64,000 bases of DNA. It comes from Lachnospiraceae bacterium. GTDB lineage: Bacteria > Bacillota > Clostridia > Lachnospirales > Lachnospiraceae. Shown here in pieces: positions 18,201 through 30,901 of the stretch. Location: positions 1 through 64,000 of the forward strand of contig JAAWBX010000006.1 in assembly GCA_022792885.1 (NCBI GenBank). Reading direction: 5' to 3'. Both the position numbers and the translations under genes were made by a program. Below the pieces are notes generated by a model. It saw only the letters and a list, made by a program, of their open reading frames with translations. It was not told the origin of the DNA and searched no databases. Position 1 is the first letter of the stretch. Each line of letters begins with the position of its first letter.

Positions 18201-20660
18201 GGAAACCGTAATCAAATGGTAAGCGGACGTCGCCAGATAACGGGCCAGCCCGATCTGGATCTTTTTGGCCGTCACGGCGGAAGGAAGTTTCAGCATATAA
18301 TAACTTCTGCCCTCCGAATCCTGTTTTTTCTGTACCGAAGCCTGCACGGTCGAAGCATTTCCGCTCTCATCCCACCACTGCACTTTGGCGTAGGAATACT
18401 GCATGCCGTCGGTAGGCAGAAGCGCGATCGTATCCAGCGTATAAGCCTGATCAAATTCATAAAACAGACCGTTTCTCCCCAGATTATTAAACCCGCCGTC
18501 GTCCCACGTCGTCTTCGAATAGTAAGAAGCCGCATCGTTGTCCACCGTACCCCAGGCCGTGTCGGAATCCGTATCCTGTGCGCTGTCCACCATCGAGCCG
18601 CCGTTTCTTGAAGCGCTGATCAGATGCGCCCGGCCCGGCACGCCGTTCTCGTCCCGATTAATCAGATTATATTTTATCATCTCCGCCGGATTGAGATCCG
18701 TAGTCTTCGCCGCGCAGTGAATGGATTCCGGGCTTTCTCCCAGTTCATTCACGCCGGTCACGTAAATCTCATATTCCGTCAGATCCTCCAGTTCCATGAT
18801 CGTGTAGCCGTTCGTCTCCACGCCTTCGATCTTAATGTAATTCTCCTCGCTGCCCCGAACTTTGTAAAATACATTGTAAGTCAGCGTATCGTCCATCTCC
18901 TTCCAGCTCACAGCAATGCTCCGATATCTGCCGGCCGCCGTAACATTGTCCGGCTTATCCGGCGGGCCCGAAGGTTTCGGGGTAACCTCCACCGGATCGC
19001 CATAACCGCTCCGCCAGGTACCGTTGACCGATTGAACGCGAACCGTATAGGTCGTATAATTTTTTACGTCGTCGTCCAGGAAACTGGTTACGGACAAGAA
19101 CGGAGCTACCGTCATAACCGTGTCTTCCCGATCTCCCTGCTGAATCCGAACTTCATAACCCGTCACGTTCACCTGAGGATCCCAGCTCAGATCAAACCGT
19201 TCGCTGCCGGCTTCCGCGACCAGATTCTCGGGGATATTCATCTCCGGTTCCGGAATGCGCTGTTCCATATCGCCGACAAACTCCACCCGGGAGATCTCCG
19301 CCAGGTTCTGGTTATTCTTCATGGCGCTGATCGTCAGAGTAACACGCTTAACCGCCACCTGACTCCCCAGATGAACCTGAATATTACCGTTCGCATCCCA
19401 TTCCGCATAAACATCGCTCTCCCGCAGAAGATAATTTACCGCCTCTGTCAAAGGCGCCTCAACGGTATACTCGTTTCCGTTTTCCTCGTAGGTAAGAGCA
19501 AGAACCGCCTGTGTAATCGGATTATTATTCCCGGTTTCAAGAATGATTCCGTTGACAAGCGTAGATTCCCTGTCCGCTCCGCTGAAATCAAGCGTCAGAC
19601 TAACCGGATGCTCCGCCGAAATCGCTTCCCCGGAAGCCGGCGTCAGGACTACATTCTCTTCTCTCATGAGAAGCCGCTCCAGACTTCCCGTCACATTCGT
19701 ATCATTTGAAACGGACGCCCGTATCACAGCCGGAGAAACAAACGTTTCCAGAAACGCCTTCGTATCGCCGATCTCCCCGTAACTCTTCGCCAGATACTCC
19801 AGATCTGCCAAATCCGCCGCGCCGTCTCCGTTTAAATCCGCCGTATAGCCGGCCGGGATCACGCCGGTATCTATCGCATCCACCAAAGCGTCCTTATCCG
19901 CGGCATCCACATCGCCGTCGCCGTCCACATCACCGATCAGCAGCACGCCGGGCTGAAGACCGCCCGCCACATAAGGATATCCCGCCAGAAAACCGGTCGT
20001 CAACTGTATCCGGCAGGCCGTCTTCGCCACGGTAATATCCTGTCTGTAATCGGCAAATCCGGCGCCGCTGACCTTCAGACCGTAAACGCCTTCCGAAAGA
20101 CCCGTGAAATTTATCCGGCTGTCCGTCCGCTCTCCGCCCAACGTGATCGTATTCTCTTTTACGTTCCCGTTCGCATCCGTCAAAGTCACCGTAAAAACGA
20201 CCTCTCTCTTAAGGATAAGAGCGGCCCCAATGGATACCTCGACCTGTCCGATGCCCGCTGCCGGTCCGACGGACGTATAATTATCCGCGCTCTCGGCCGG
20301 CGTGCTTTCCACGCCGGAACCCGTTGCGTCCGCACCGTCTTCGCCGGGCGTATTCCCATCCGATGCCGCGGGATCTTCCGCGTCCGCACCGGACGTGTTT
20401 CCGCTCAAAATATCCGCACTGCTTTGATCCGCACCGGTACTCTCCCGATCGGACGCCGCCGTGCTTCCCGCCGAATCGCCGGGCACGCTTTCAGCGGATG
20501 TCGATTCGCCGCCGCTTCCCTGTCCTTCTCCGGAAACCGGAGCTTCCCCGGACGTCTCTTCTTGCCCGGACGTCGCAAAAGAAGTCTTTCCCGCCAGAGT
20601 GCCAAAAATCGTACACACTCCCAACACAATCGCCAGCAGTAACGCCACTCGCCTCTTCAT
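15264..20660 (-). CDS. Very large secreted M60-type (mucin) metallopeptidase, multi-domain
   Basis: 1798 residues. A signal peptide (MKRRVALLLAIV...TSFA, about 1-29) precedes a Ser/Thr/Glu/Gly-rich low-complexity linker. A dockerin-like pair of calcium loops follows (GDVDGDGDVDAADKD and ADLNGDGAADLADLEYL, about 243-295), then two fibronectin type III-like domains (about 475-655) and a discoidin-like region (about 660-830). The M60 core carries HEIGH (1202-1206) and a second Glu at 1217, the expected zinc site. A second discoidin-like region is near 1480-1620. M60 enzymes cleave mucin glycoproteins, which suggests a mucosal host. The ATG at 20660 has GAAGGG 9 nt upstream; the ATG three codons earlier does not. 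Confidence 0.88.
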   Translation of the reverse strand: MKRRVALLLAIVLGVCTIFGTLAGKTSFATSGQEETSGEAPVSGEGQGSGGESTSAESVPGDSAGSTAASDRESTGADQSSADILSGNTSGADAEDPAASDGNTPGEDGADATGSGVESTPAESADNYTSVGPAAGIGQVEVSIGAALILKREVVFTVTLTDANGNVKENTITLGGERTDSRINFTGLSEGVYGLKVSGAGFADYRQDITVAKTACRIQLTTGFLAGYPYVAGGLQPGVLLIGDVDGDGDVDAADKDALVDAIDTGVIPAGYTADLNGDGAADLADLEYLAKSYGEIGDTKAFLETFVSPAVIRASVSNDTNVTGSLERLLMREENVVLTPASGEAISAEHPVSLTLDFSGADRESTLVNGIILETGNNNPITQAVLALTYEENGNEYTVEAPLTEAVNYLLRESDVYAEWDANGNIQVHLGSQVAVKRVTLTISAMKNNQNLAEISRVEFVGDMEQRIPEPEMNIPENLVAEAGSERFDLSWDPQVNVTGYEVRIQQGDREDTVMTVAPFLSVTSFLDDDVKNYTTYTVRVQSVNGTWRSGYGDPVEVTPKPSGPPDKPDNVTAAGRYRSIAVSWKEMDDTLTYNVFYKVRGSEENYIKIEGVETNGYTIMELEDLTEYEIYVTGVNELGESPESIHCAAKTTDLNPAEMIKYNLINRDENGVPGRAHLISASRNGGSMVDSAQDTDSDTAWGTVDNDAASYYSKTTWDDGGFNNLGRNGLFYEFDQAYTLDTIALLPTDGMQYSYAKVQWWDESGNASTVQASVQKKQDSEGRSYYMLKLPSAVTAKKIQIGLARYLATSAYHLITVSEVYFYHYDTLRDEIMALYTDDLHTVLREDVTQQTIDELRARVEAPDEFGEENPNKEHLLIELETAEKILNDEALNASMEVHIGISTNDVNRGFGGLNAWQPLGVTAEAGETITVYVGHNTKSTGQGTNLQLIATQYHSETQAVSQVVATLKVGANEITVPKLGTSIGSEAGGALYVQYTGNNENDRYAVRISGGTEVPVLDLYQVSGEARQAKAEAYVEALDSYMAQMESLHNDKHQGSENSYVDYAYDNKNCILGASDILLNTMMFSLPAEQVKAGLGSGSVKERAQKLLASMDAMEGMMYLFYQHKGLNAGAEAALNQIPKGHLNIRYQRMFSGAFMYASGNHIGIEWNECAGMVTASPVTSDAEGRYEAGRYFGWGIAHEIGHCINQKQYAVAEITNNYFSVLAQAKDNNESVRFNYTNVYGKVASGMKGNASNVFTQLAMYWQLHLAYDSGYNYKTYEAYSDQLVNLFFARVDTYARNVSAAPAPGGVALTLAGNSDQNLMRLSCAAAERNLLGFFERWGKTPDEVTRAYAEQFAEEKRAVYYANDDSRVYAKNGSGSSLNEDGTTEAVGDVTMKVSPDMANQVNFSFGTARIPEEDVLGYEIVRCMISQGQIERTPVGFVTGRAFSDTITTLNNRTVFYEITLVDHYLNRSATVATETVKIEHKGNLDKTGWEIATSGLKVEEIIEEGASDLLPCEPTIENPAKKAIDQDTDTVYTPSADGSRAEITLDFHRTVIATGFIYTSGNGSALADCEIQVCENGEWISVFSGALSDGQTAWFANAEEAYVSTHAVTALKLVINNPGSAELTFAELDVLGVTGDNVDFRRTGEDNTAVIGILSEDYLYGEGPEEKIPAGSLVFTGSYKGNPAYNVVLLYDQDGNLVGGAADAEGNKTASQVILADVPAGEISNVSNGTWVYWIAPEAMAGMVKPERVRAELYRVNNAQTNEGERLVSDSLFETVPENLPNITLGGGGN

Positions 20661-20714
20661 ATCTCCCATCCCTTCTATGTAATAATATTTTCTGTCCCGG
20701 AAAAACCTGACGGT

Positions 20715-20752
20715 AAAAAAAAGGACGGTATGCCCTTCGACACACTGTCCCT
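20715..20752 (-). terminator. Terminator of ssrA
   Basis: Minus strand GGACAGTGTG pairs with CATACCGTCC (one mismatch, one wobble) and is followed by eight T. Confidence 0.85.
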
Positions 20753-20766
20753 TCTTTCATCTTTCA

Positions 20767-21111
20767 TGGAGCTGAGGGGAATCGAACCCCTGTCCGAAAG
20801 CCCATTCATTCCGGTGTCTCCCATCACAGTCTCTGTTTTATCATTCCCTCAGAGCAGCGCCCAAAGACAGGCTCAGCCCCTCGGTAGCTTCATATCTCTC
20901 CCGAAACCTCAAAGCTTTGGCAACAGGGTTCCCCGTAATTCATGATACCGGTGACCGAAGCTACGGGAAACTCCGGGCCGGCAACTGCCATTAGGCAGCG
21001 ACTGCTAAATTATCTTCAGCGTTTATATTTATTGTCCGTATTGGTGACGCGGATGCGGACCGCGGATGGCTGCCAGAACTTCAAAACCCCCGTCGAAACC
21101 AGTACAACCCC
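20767..21111 (-). ncRNA. ssrA: tmRNA (transfer-messenger RNA)
   Basis: tmRNA rescues stalled ribosomes by tagging incomplete proteins. The 3' end has the T-arm CAGGGGTTCGATTCCCCTC and acceptor CAGCTCCA, and the 5' end GGGGTTG pairs with CAGCTCC next to the conserved GTACTGGTTTCGACGGGGG. The tag reading frame ends at the TAA at 20991-20993 and closes with ...AEDNLAVAA. The first tag codon is uncertain by eye. No CCA is encoded. Length is about 345 nt. Its protein partner smpB is 1.8 kb away, with rnr next to it. Confidence 0.96.
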
Positions 21112-21163
21112 TCATACGGGATACTGGATATGCCGATCAAAGGCATCCGTTCCGTGGACTTGT

Positions 21164-21192
21164 ATTATATCAAAAACAGGCAAAGCTGTCAA
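21164..21192 (-). promoter_or_regulatory. Consensus promoter of ssrA
   Basis: Perfect TTGACA, 17 bp, TATAAT. The mature tmRNA 5' end is about 46 nt beyond the expected start, so the precursor needs 5' trimming, as by RNase P. Confidence 0.85.
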
Positions 21193-21226
21193 TGATTCCC
21201 TTTCTCTTTTTCATATTCTTTTCCGC

Positions 21227-21970
21227 TCAAACCGACACGTCCAGAAAAGCTCCTTCGGCCGGAGCCGCCGCCGCACAAACGTCGCCCGAAACCGCCGGCT
21301 GGGCATCCACGGGCGAAGCGATCATTCCGCCGGCGCCTCCGGACCCGGACAACGACGAAAGCGGATTTTCCGAAGACTGACTGTCCTCCATATTTTCCCG
21401 CTTCGCGTACTCCTGTTCTTCCCGACGGCGTTTTCTTCTGCCGCTCTTAAGCTCACGCTCCAGTTCCCTCTCTCTTTCTTCCTCCAGTTTTTCCTCCGCT
21501 CTTTCCCGTTCTCTCTCAAGATATGCTTCCCTGCCAAGCTGCTTCAGCTTCTTCAGCACCCGTTTTTGCAGCTTCTCCATCCGGCGGACCTGATGCATGA
21601 GCTTTTCCTTATCTTTACCTTCGGAAAGGCCGGCCGCCATTTTCAGATTCATCAGCGCACGCATCACCTTCCCCTGAATCTCCCGCACTTCCAGGTCCGT
21701 CTCGGCTCTGGCCAGCAGGGACGCAAGCTGCCCCACCGAATCTTCCGGCTTGGAAGGCTGGACCTTCGAATCGGTCCCATTCCCGCCCTGATTCGGCTCC
21801 GCAAACAGCCTCAATCCGGCTTTTATCTCCTCCTCCGGATCCCATTCGGTCCCCGTCTTCGCATCCCGCGAATTACGTCCCGCTTTTGCTTCCTCTTCCC
21901 CCGCATTCTGCCCGCTCCTTTTTACCGGCATGCAGGCATATCCTGTCGTCGACATAATCTTCATATCCAT
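21227..21970 (-). CDS. Uncharacterised charged helical protein
   Basis: I do not recognise a function. About 247 residues, mostly Glu/Lys/Arg-rich helix: residues about 95-150 hold LASLLARAETDLEVREIQGKV and a Leu/Lys-rich segment, then EREREREAEEKLEEERERELE-type repeats forming a long charged coiled coil, and a Gly/Ala/Pro-rich end. No signal peptide or membrane segment. Two ATGs (21970 and 21964) share a GAGGGGG site, so the start is uncertain by two codons. It has its own promoter and lies alone between ssrA and the SDR gene. Confidence 0.65.
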   Translation of the reverse strand: MDMKIMSTTGYACMPVKRSGQNAGEEEAKAGRNSRDAKTGTEWDPEEEIKAGLRLFAEPNQGGNGTDSKVQPSKPEDSVGQLASLLARAETDLEVREIQGKVMRALMNLKMAAGLSEGKDKEKLMHQVRRMEKLQKRVLKKLKQLGREAYLERERERAEEKLEEERERELERELKSGRRKRRREEQEYAKRENMEDSQSSENPLSSLSGSGGAGGMIASPVDAQPAVSGDVCAAAAPAEGAFLDVSV

Positions 21971-22039
21971 TGTCCCCCTCGCATGCGCCGGCACTTTCCC
22001 CTGCGCGCTGCCTTGCTCATACCAACAATTTCCTATCAT

Positions 22040-22068
22040 ATATATCGACCTGTTTTCTCAAAATCAAA
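22040..22068 (-). promoter_or_regulatory. Promoter of the charged helical protein gene
   Basis: TTGATT, 17 bp, TATATA. The leader to the start is about 65-70 nt. Confidence 0.5.
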
Positions 22069-22131
22069 ACCTTTTTGACTCCGGATCTCTTCCGTTCGCA
22101 CGACGGGTACGCGCATTGTTCGGACATGATA

Positions 22132-22890
22132 TTATTTAATTTTTAACCAGACTTTCATCACCAACGAATGCGGTAATAATTTGGCCGCCAGACGCTGAAA
22201 CTTTACATTCCACCCCAAAACCGACATATCTTTTCCCCGCCGGCTGTCTCGCAACGCCTTTTTCACCACATCCTCCGGTTCATACATGGGGCTGAAATTC
22301 TGGCAGGTTTTCGGATTCTTCGTCTGACTGGCTACCTCGAAAAACTCCGTCCGCACATAACCCGGGCAGACGCAGGTTACCGGAATCCTCCGGCTCTTCA
22401 ATTCCACATGCAGCGCCCGCGAAAAATGCAGGACCGCCACCTTGGAAGTGGCATATAAAATAAACTCCGGCAAAGGCTGGAAAGCCGAAGCGGATCCTAT
22501 GTTGATAACCCGGCTCTTTTTTCGCATATAGGGCAGACAATCATAAGTCATATGAATCAACGCCTTCAGATTCAAATCCAGAATCTGATCGATCTCCTCG
22601 TCGGTCAGGTCTTTATAGGTGCCGTACTTTCCAAAACCGGAAGCATTCACCAGAATCCGGATCTCCGGCTTTTCGACGGCCAGCATCTTCTTAAATGCCT
22701 TCCGGCTGTCCGAAAGCAAAAGATCCAGCGCCACAGGACGCACCTTCGGAAACTCCTTTTTCAAAGCCTCCAGTCTGTCCTTACGCCGGGCGACGGCCCA
22801 GATCTCATCCACCGGTTCCTTCGCGGCAATCTGTCTCACAAACTCTCTCCCCATACCGGAGGAGGCTCCGGTCACGATCGCAATCTTCAT
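22132..22890 (-). CDS. Short-chain dehydrogenase/reductase
   Basis: NAD(P)-dependent oxidoreductase of the classical SDR family, 252 residues. The Rossmann glycine motif is TGASSGMG (about 7-14), the structural NASG follows near 82-85, and the catalytic set is Ser (INIGSASAF) and Tyr-Lys (YATSK, about 146-150). The substrate is not evident. It follows smpB by 18 bp on the same strand and has a GGAGAACGGAG-type site before its ATG, so it is likely the last gene of the secG-rnr-smpB run. Confidence 0.9.
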   Translation of the reverse strand: MKIAIVTGASSGMGREFVRQIAAKEPVDEIWAVARRKDRLEALKKEFPKVRPVALDLLLSDSRKAFKKMLAVEKPEIRILVNASGFGKYGTYKDLTDEEIDQILDLNLKALIHMTYDCLPYMRKKSRVINIGSASAFQPLPEFILYATSKVAVLHFSRALHVELKSRRIPVTCVCPGYVRTEFFEVASQTKNPKTCQNFSPMYEPEDVVKKALRDSRRGKDMSVLGWNVKFQRLAAKLLPHSLVMKVWLKIK

Positions 22891-22908
22891 CTCCGTTCTC
22901 CTTTCACG

Positions 22909-23373
22909 CTATAAATTCTTCACCTTAAACTCCCGTTCAGACTCCCGTCTCCGATCCTTCTTCGCGATATCCTCCCGTTTGTCGTAGAGCTTCTTACCCT
23001 TCGCCAGGCCCACCTCCACTTTCACAAGGCTTCCTCTGAAATAAACCTTCAAAGGCACAAGCGTATAACCTTTTTGTGCCATTTTGCCGGCCATTTTGTT
23101 GATCTCTCCCCTGTGAAGAAGAAGTTTACGAACCCGCAGCGGATCTTTATTAAAAATATTCCCTTTTTCGTACGGGCTGATATGCATGTTGTATACATAA
23201 ACTTCGCCCCGGTCCACCCGAATAAAAGATTCTTTCACACTGCATTTTCCCATGCGCAGGGACTTAACTTCCGTTCCCGCCAGAGAAATTCCCGCCTCAT
23301 AAGTATCTTCAATAAAATAATCATGATAAGCCTTTTTATTATTCGCAATCAGTTTTACACTGTCCTTCCCCAT
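22909..23373 (-). CDS. smpB: SsrA-binding protein SmpB
   Basis: SmpB binds tmRNA and places it in the A site of stalled ribosomes. 154 residues, normal length. The N-terminal [23 protein letters not shown] and the conserved [10 protein letters not shown] segment (about 30-39) are clear, as is the basic C-terminal tail [14 protein letters not shown]. The ATG at 23373 has GGAGGAAGC ahead of it and lies 34 bp inside the end of rnr, so the two are translationally linked. Confidence 0.97.
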   Translation of the reverse strand: MGKDSVKLIANNKKAYHDYFIEDTYEAGISLAGTEVKSLRMGKCSVKESFIRVDRGEVYVYNMHISPYEKGNIFNKDPLRVRKLLLHRGEINKMAGKMAQKGYTLVPLKVYFRGSLVKVEVGLAKGKKLYDKREDIAKKDRRRESEREFKVKNL

Positions 23374-25531
23374 ACGCTTCCTCCTTCCCCGATCGCACGG
23401 TGACAAAATCCACACGGTTCAAAACCCGGTCCACCCCCAGACAGCGGACCCTCACGGACTGTCCCAGCCGATAACGCCGATTCGTCACTTCCCCGACCAG
23501 TTCAAAATGTTCTTCGTCAAACCGATAATAATCTCCTTCCAGGCTGCTCACATGAACCAGCCCCTCCACCGTACTCGGCAGCTCCACATAAAACCCCCAA
23601 TTCGTCACTCCGGAAATCACACCGTCAAAAACTTCCCCCACATGTCGTTCCATATACTGACATTTTTTCCGCTTCTCGACTTCCCGCTCCGCCTCCTCCG
23701 CCGTCCGCTCCGTCTCGGAGGCGATCTTCGCCACTTCCGGCAAACGCCTTCGATATGCGCTCTCGCGGCGCTCCGTCAGCTCCCCATGAAGGTTCTCCTT
23801 GATGATCCGATGGATCTGAAGATCCGGATAACGCCGGATCGGCGACGTAAAATGGCAGTAATACGGAGCGGCCAGACCAAAATGACCGCCGCACTGAGGG
23901 CTGTATCCCGCCCGCTTCAGTGAACGCAGCGTCAAACGGCTGACCAGCGCCTCCTCCGGAGAATCCGCGATCTGCGCCAGAAGTTTCTGCAACTCGCCCG
24001 GCCGCAGCTCCCCGTTTTTCCAACGGAGATGGTGCCCGAAATTCTCGATCAGCCGACCCAGAGCCCGTATTTTCTCCTCATCCGGCTTCTCATGAACCCG
24101 ATATAAAAAGGGCTTGTCCTGCCAGAAATAAGATTCCGCGACGGTTTCGTTGGCCAGCAGCATAAAGTCCTCAATGATCCTCGTAGCACAATTCCGGTCA
24201 TACGGCGCCACCGAAACCGGCACGCCCCGTTCGTTCAGCAAAATTTTGGATTCGGGCAGATCAAAATCGATCGATCCCCTCTTTTTCCTCTTTTCCCGCA
24301 GGAGATCCGAAAGTTCTTTCATCCAAAAAAACATCTCCGCCGCATCCTCATACCGGGCCGCCAACTCCGCATCCCCGTCGAGGATCCGCGAAACGTCCCC
24401 GTAAGTCATGCGGTGATCCGAGCGGATTACCGTCTCCTCCACCCGCTCGCCGATTCGGTTTCCCTTCTCGTCCAGCTCCAGAAGACAGCTTAACGCCAAC
24501 CGGTCCTCCCCCGGATTCAGCGAACAGATCCCGTTGGAAAGCTCCTTGGGAAGCATAGGGATCACCCGATCGATCAGATACACGCTGGTTCCCCGGCGCA
24601 AAGCCTCCCGATCCAGCGGCGAATCCTCTCCCACATAGTGACTGACGTCCGCAATGTGAACCCCCAGAAAATAACGGCTGCCCCGCTTCGTCAGCGTAAT
24701 CGCATCGTCCAGATCCTTCGCATCCTCCCCGTCGATCGTCACGGTCAGCTCCCCGCGAAGATCCAGACGCCCCCGCAGGTCTTCCGGCGAGATCCGCCGC
24801 TTCACGGCCGCCGCCTCGGCCCGCACATCCTCCGGAAAATCCGCCGACAGGCCATAGGACAAAGCCACCGACAAAATATCCACGCCCGGCGACCCCGCAT
24901 TTCCCAGGATTTTTTTTACGATTCCCTCCGGATTCCTCTTTGTCGTCCCGTAATCCCGAATCTTCACGATCACTTTATCCCCCGTGACGGCGCCCATCGA
25001 GTGTTCCTTCGCGACAAAAATATCCGCCGATATCTTCGAATCGTCCGGTGTGACAAAACCGAAGTTCCGTGATCTCTCATACGTACCGATCACCTCCGAA
25101 AATCCCCGCTTCAACACCCCGATGATCCGGCCTTCCGCCCGATTGCCGGTCCCGGACGGAGGCAGGGGAATCATACGCACCGTATCTTTGTGAAAAGCCC
25201 CACCGGTATAAATCTCCGGCACAAAAAAATCCTCCTCCCGGCCTTCCACCGTCACAAAACCAAATCCTTTTCGGTTTCCGGTAAACACGCCCTGAAGCGC
25301 AAAGGTCTCCGCCCGGCCGTATTTCCCTCGTTTGGACAGATGAATCTTCCCCTCCTCCAAAAGCGCGGCGAGCGTCTCCTCCAATTCCTCTCTGCGTTCC
25401 CTGGGAACCTGCAGAAGAATGGCCAGCTCTTTTATTTTCATCGGCTGATAATCCGGATGATTCATCAACCCCAGAATCTTTTCTTTTCTCTCCTCTAATT
25501 TTTCTTTCTCCACAAAGTCTCCTTTTTCCAT
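23339..25531 (-). CDS. rnr: Ribonuclease R (3'-5' exoribonuclease)
   Basis: RNase R degrades structured RNA and, with tmRNA/SmpB, non-stop mRNA. About 730 residues with the RNB catalytic domain (DLDDAITL, metal-binding aspartates near 280) and [10 protein letters not shown], a cold-shock/S1-like front part, and an S1 domain near the end ([22 protein letters not shown]). The start at 25531 is uncertain: a GTG at 25513 has a much stronger AAAGGAG site 5 nt upstream and would give 724 residues. Gene order secG-rnr-smpB is common in Firmicutes. Confidence 0.95.
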   Translation of the reverse strand: MEKGDFVEKEKLEERKEKILGLMNHPDYQPMKIKELAILLQVPRERREELEETLAALLEEGKIHLSKRGKYGRAETFALQGVFTGNRKGFGFVTVEGREEDFFVPEIYTGGAFHKDTVRMIPLPPSGTGNRAEGRIIGVLKRGFSEVIGTYERSRNFGFVTPDDSKISADIFVAKEHSMGAVTGDKVIVKIRDYGTTKRNPEGIVKKILGNAGSPGVDILSVALSYGLSADFPEDVRAEAAAVKRRISPEDLRGRLDLRGELTVTIDGEDAKDLDDAITLTKRGSRYFLGVHIADVSHYVGEDSPLDREALRRGTSVYLIDRVIPMLPKELSNGICSLNPGEDRLALSCLLELDEKGNRIGERVEETVIRSDHRMTYGDVSRILDGDAELAARYEDAAEMFFWMKELSDLLREKRKKRGSIDFDLPESKILLNERGVPVSVAPYDRNCATRIIEDFMLLANETVAESYFWQDKPFLYRVHEKPDEEKIRALGRLIENFGHHLRWKNGELRPGELQKLLAQIADSPEEALVSRLTLRSLKRAGYSPQCGGHFGLAAPYYCHFTSPIRRYPDLQIHRIIKENLHGELTERRESAYRRRLPEVAKIASETERTAEEAEREVEKRKKCQYMERHVGEVFDGVISGVTNWGFYVELPSTVEGLVHVSSLEGDYYRFDEEHFELVGEVTNRRYRLGQSVRVRCLGVDRVLNRVDFVTVRSGKEEAYGEGQCKTDCE

Positions 25532-25582
25532 AAATGCTCCCGGGCGCCCTGTATAACCCTTCCGCGTATCTTCCAAATGTAC

Positions 25583-25650
25583 AAAAAAAGATTCATCTTC
25601 TCACCAAAGACACAGACGAGCGGTAATCTTTCGCAAAAAGATGAATCTTA
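25583..25650 (-). terminator. Long-loop hairpin between secG and rnr
   Basis: Minus strand AAGATTCATCTT pairs perfectly with AAGATGAATCTT across a loop of about 44 bases and is followed by a T run. The long loop is odd for a simple terminator; it may partly stop read-through into rnr or act as an attenuator. Confidence 0.5.
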
Positions 25651-25664
25651 CTGATATCGGATTC

Positions 25665-25907
25665 CTACTTCACGACATTCAAAAGCAACGCCAGAACAAG
25701 AAAGGCTCCGGCCGCGGCCTTTGTCGCGAAATCAATCTTTCCCTCAAAGGAACGGCTTTTATTCTGTCCCCAGAAAGTATCCGCCCCGCCTCCCGCAATG
25801 GAACCGGTCAGGCCCGCAGACTTCCCTTTCTGGATCAAAACCATGATTACCAACGCTATGCACAGCACAACAAACAATACGGTCAATACGATTTTTCCCG
25901 CTGACAT
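25665..25907 (-). CDS. secG: Preprotein translocase subunit SecG
   Basis: Small subunit of the SecYEG membrane channel, 80 residues. Two hydrophobic helices (about 5-25 and 58-78) flank a Gly/Ser-rich loop containing GLTGSIAGGGADTFWGQNK, the SecG signature. AGGAGG is 8 nt before the ATG. First gene of the secG-rnr-smpB group, with promoter at 25943-25971. Confidence 0.95.
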   Translation of the reverse strand: MSAGKIVLTVLFVVLCIALVIMVLIQKGKSAGLTGSIAGGGADTFWGQNKSRSFEGKIDFATKAAAGAFLVLALLLNVVK

Positions 25908-25942
25908 ATCTCATACCTCCTGTGTTTCACACAAACATAGTT

Positions 25943-25971
25943 ATCTTAGCACAGGAACACCGGCTTGGCAA
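25943..25971 (-). promoter_or_regulatory. Promoter of secG
   Basis: TTGCCA, 17 bp, TAAGAT preceded by TGC (extended -10), about 36 bp before secG. Confidence 0.55.
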
Positions 25972-26011
25972 GCATTTTTTCGAAGCGCCGCGCGCAAACG
26001 GCCCCCGTCGC

Positions 26012-29796
<3,785 letters not shown>

Positions 29797-29808
29797 TCGA
29801 TTCCCCTC

Positions 29809-30846
29809 CTATTTGAATTGTTTTAAGAATCTCAGATCCGCGCTGTGGAACAATCTCACATCGTCCACGCCGTAGCGCATCATGACCAGACGGTCCAGCC
29901 CGATATTGGTATAAAACCCGGTCCAGACCTCCGGATCCAGATTCGCGGAACGCAATACGTTGGGATGAATCACACCGCCCGGCATCACTTCAATCCATCC
30001 GTTGTGATTGCAGACTTTGCAGCCCTTCCCGCCGCAGACCAGGCATTCCATATCGATCTCATAACCCGGTTCCGTGAACGGGAAAAATCCCTCGCGCATC
30101 CGGACGTTGATCTTCCTCCCGAACACCTTCTCCAGAATCGTCTGAATCATGACCCGGCCGGACGAGAACGAGATATCCTTATCGACGATCAGGGCTTCAT
30201 ACTGGAAAAACGCCCGTTCATGCCTGGCATCGGTCGTCTCGTTCCGATAGACCCGGCCCGGATATACAAAACGGGCGGGAGCGCCATGTTTCAGCAGATA
30301 ACGGACCGAGGCGCCGGTCAGGTGCGGCCTGAGACAAAGCCGATCGCTCCCCTGGCTGTTCTCCGTCCCCTTGACCCAGAACGTATCCATGGACTGACGG
30401 GCCGGATGATCCGCGACAAAGTTCAGATTATCAAAAGCATACTTCTCGCTGCTGATATCGTCCTCGCTGAACACTTCAAAACCCAGAGACAAAAACGCGT
30501 CGTTCAGATCGTAGCACATCTGGGTAATCGGATGAAGCGCGCCGGTCGTCACGCCGGTTCCCGGCAGAGTCAGGTCGATGGCCCCGTCCAGCACGCTCTT
30601 TGATTCGAGCAAATGCTCTTCCTTCTCCCCCAGTTTCTCCGCAAACAGATTCTTGATCTCCGTAGACCGCATTCCGATTTCTTTTCTCAGATCCGCGGAC
30701 AAACTTCCCAACGTTTTCAATACTTCGCTCAACTCGCTTTTTTTACCGGTCAATTCCCGGCGGATCTCCTGCAATTCCTCGACGCGGACCGCCTCCTGGA
30801 TCCTCTTTAATCCCCGATTCCGGATTTCTTCCAGTCTTTCTTTCAT
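29809..30846 (-). CDS. pheS: Phenylalanyl-tRNA synthetase alpha subunit
   Basis: Catalytic class II synthetase subunit, 345 residues. A coiled-coil N-terminus (about 1-95) precedes the catalytic core with motif 2 (VYRNETTDARHERAFFQYEAL) and motif 3 (FYTNIGLDRLVMMRYGVDDVR). The substrate-binding FTEPGYEIDMECLVCGGKGCKVC segment contains a cysteine-rich loop. Controlled by the upstream T-box. Confidence 0.97.
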   Translation of the reverse strand: MKERLEEIRNRGLKRIQEAVRVEELQEIRRELTGKKSELSEVLKTLGSLSADLRKEIGMRSTEIKNLFAEKLGEKEEHLLESKSVLDGAIDLTLPGTGVTTGALHPITQMCYDLNDAFLSLGFEVFSEDDISSEKYAFDNLNFVADHPARQSMDTFWVKGTENSQGSDRLCLRPHLTGASVRYLLKHGAPARFVYPGRVYRNETTDARHERAFFQYEALIVDKDISFSSGRVMIQTILEKVFGRKINVRMREGFFPFTEPGYEIDMECLVCGGKGCKVCNHNGWIEVMPGGVIHPNVLRSANLDPEVWTGFYTNIGLDRLVMMRYGVDDVRLFHSADLRFLKQFK

Positions 30847-30901
30847 ATTGATTTCCTTTCTTCTTAATAATTGGTTTCCCTTTCTGCCTCAAACATCGGA
30901 T

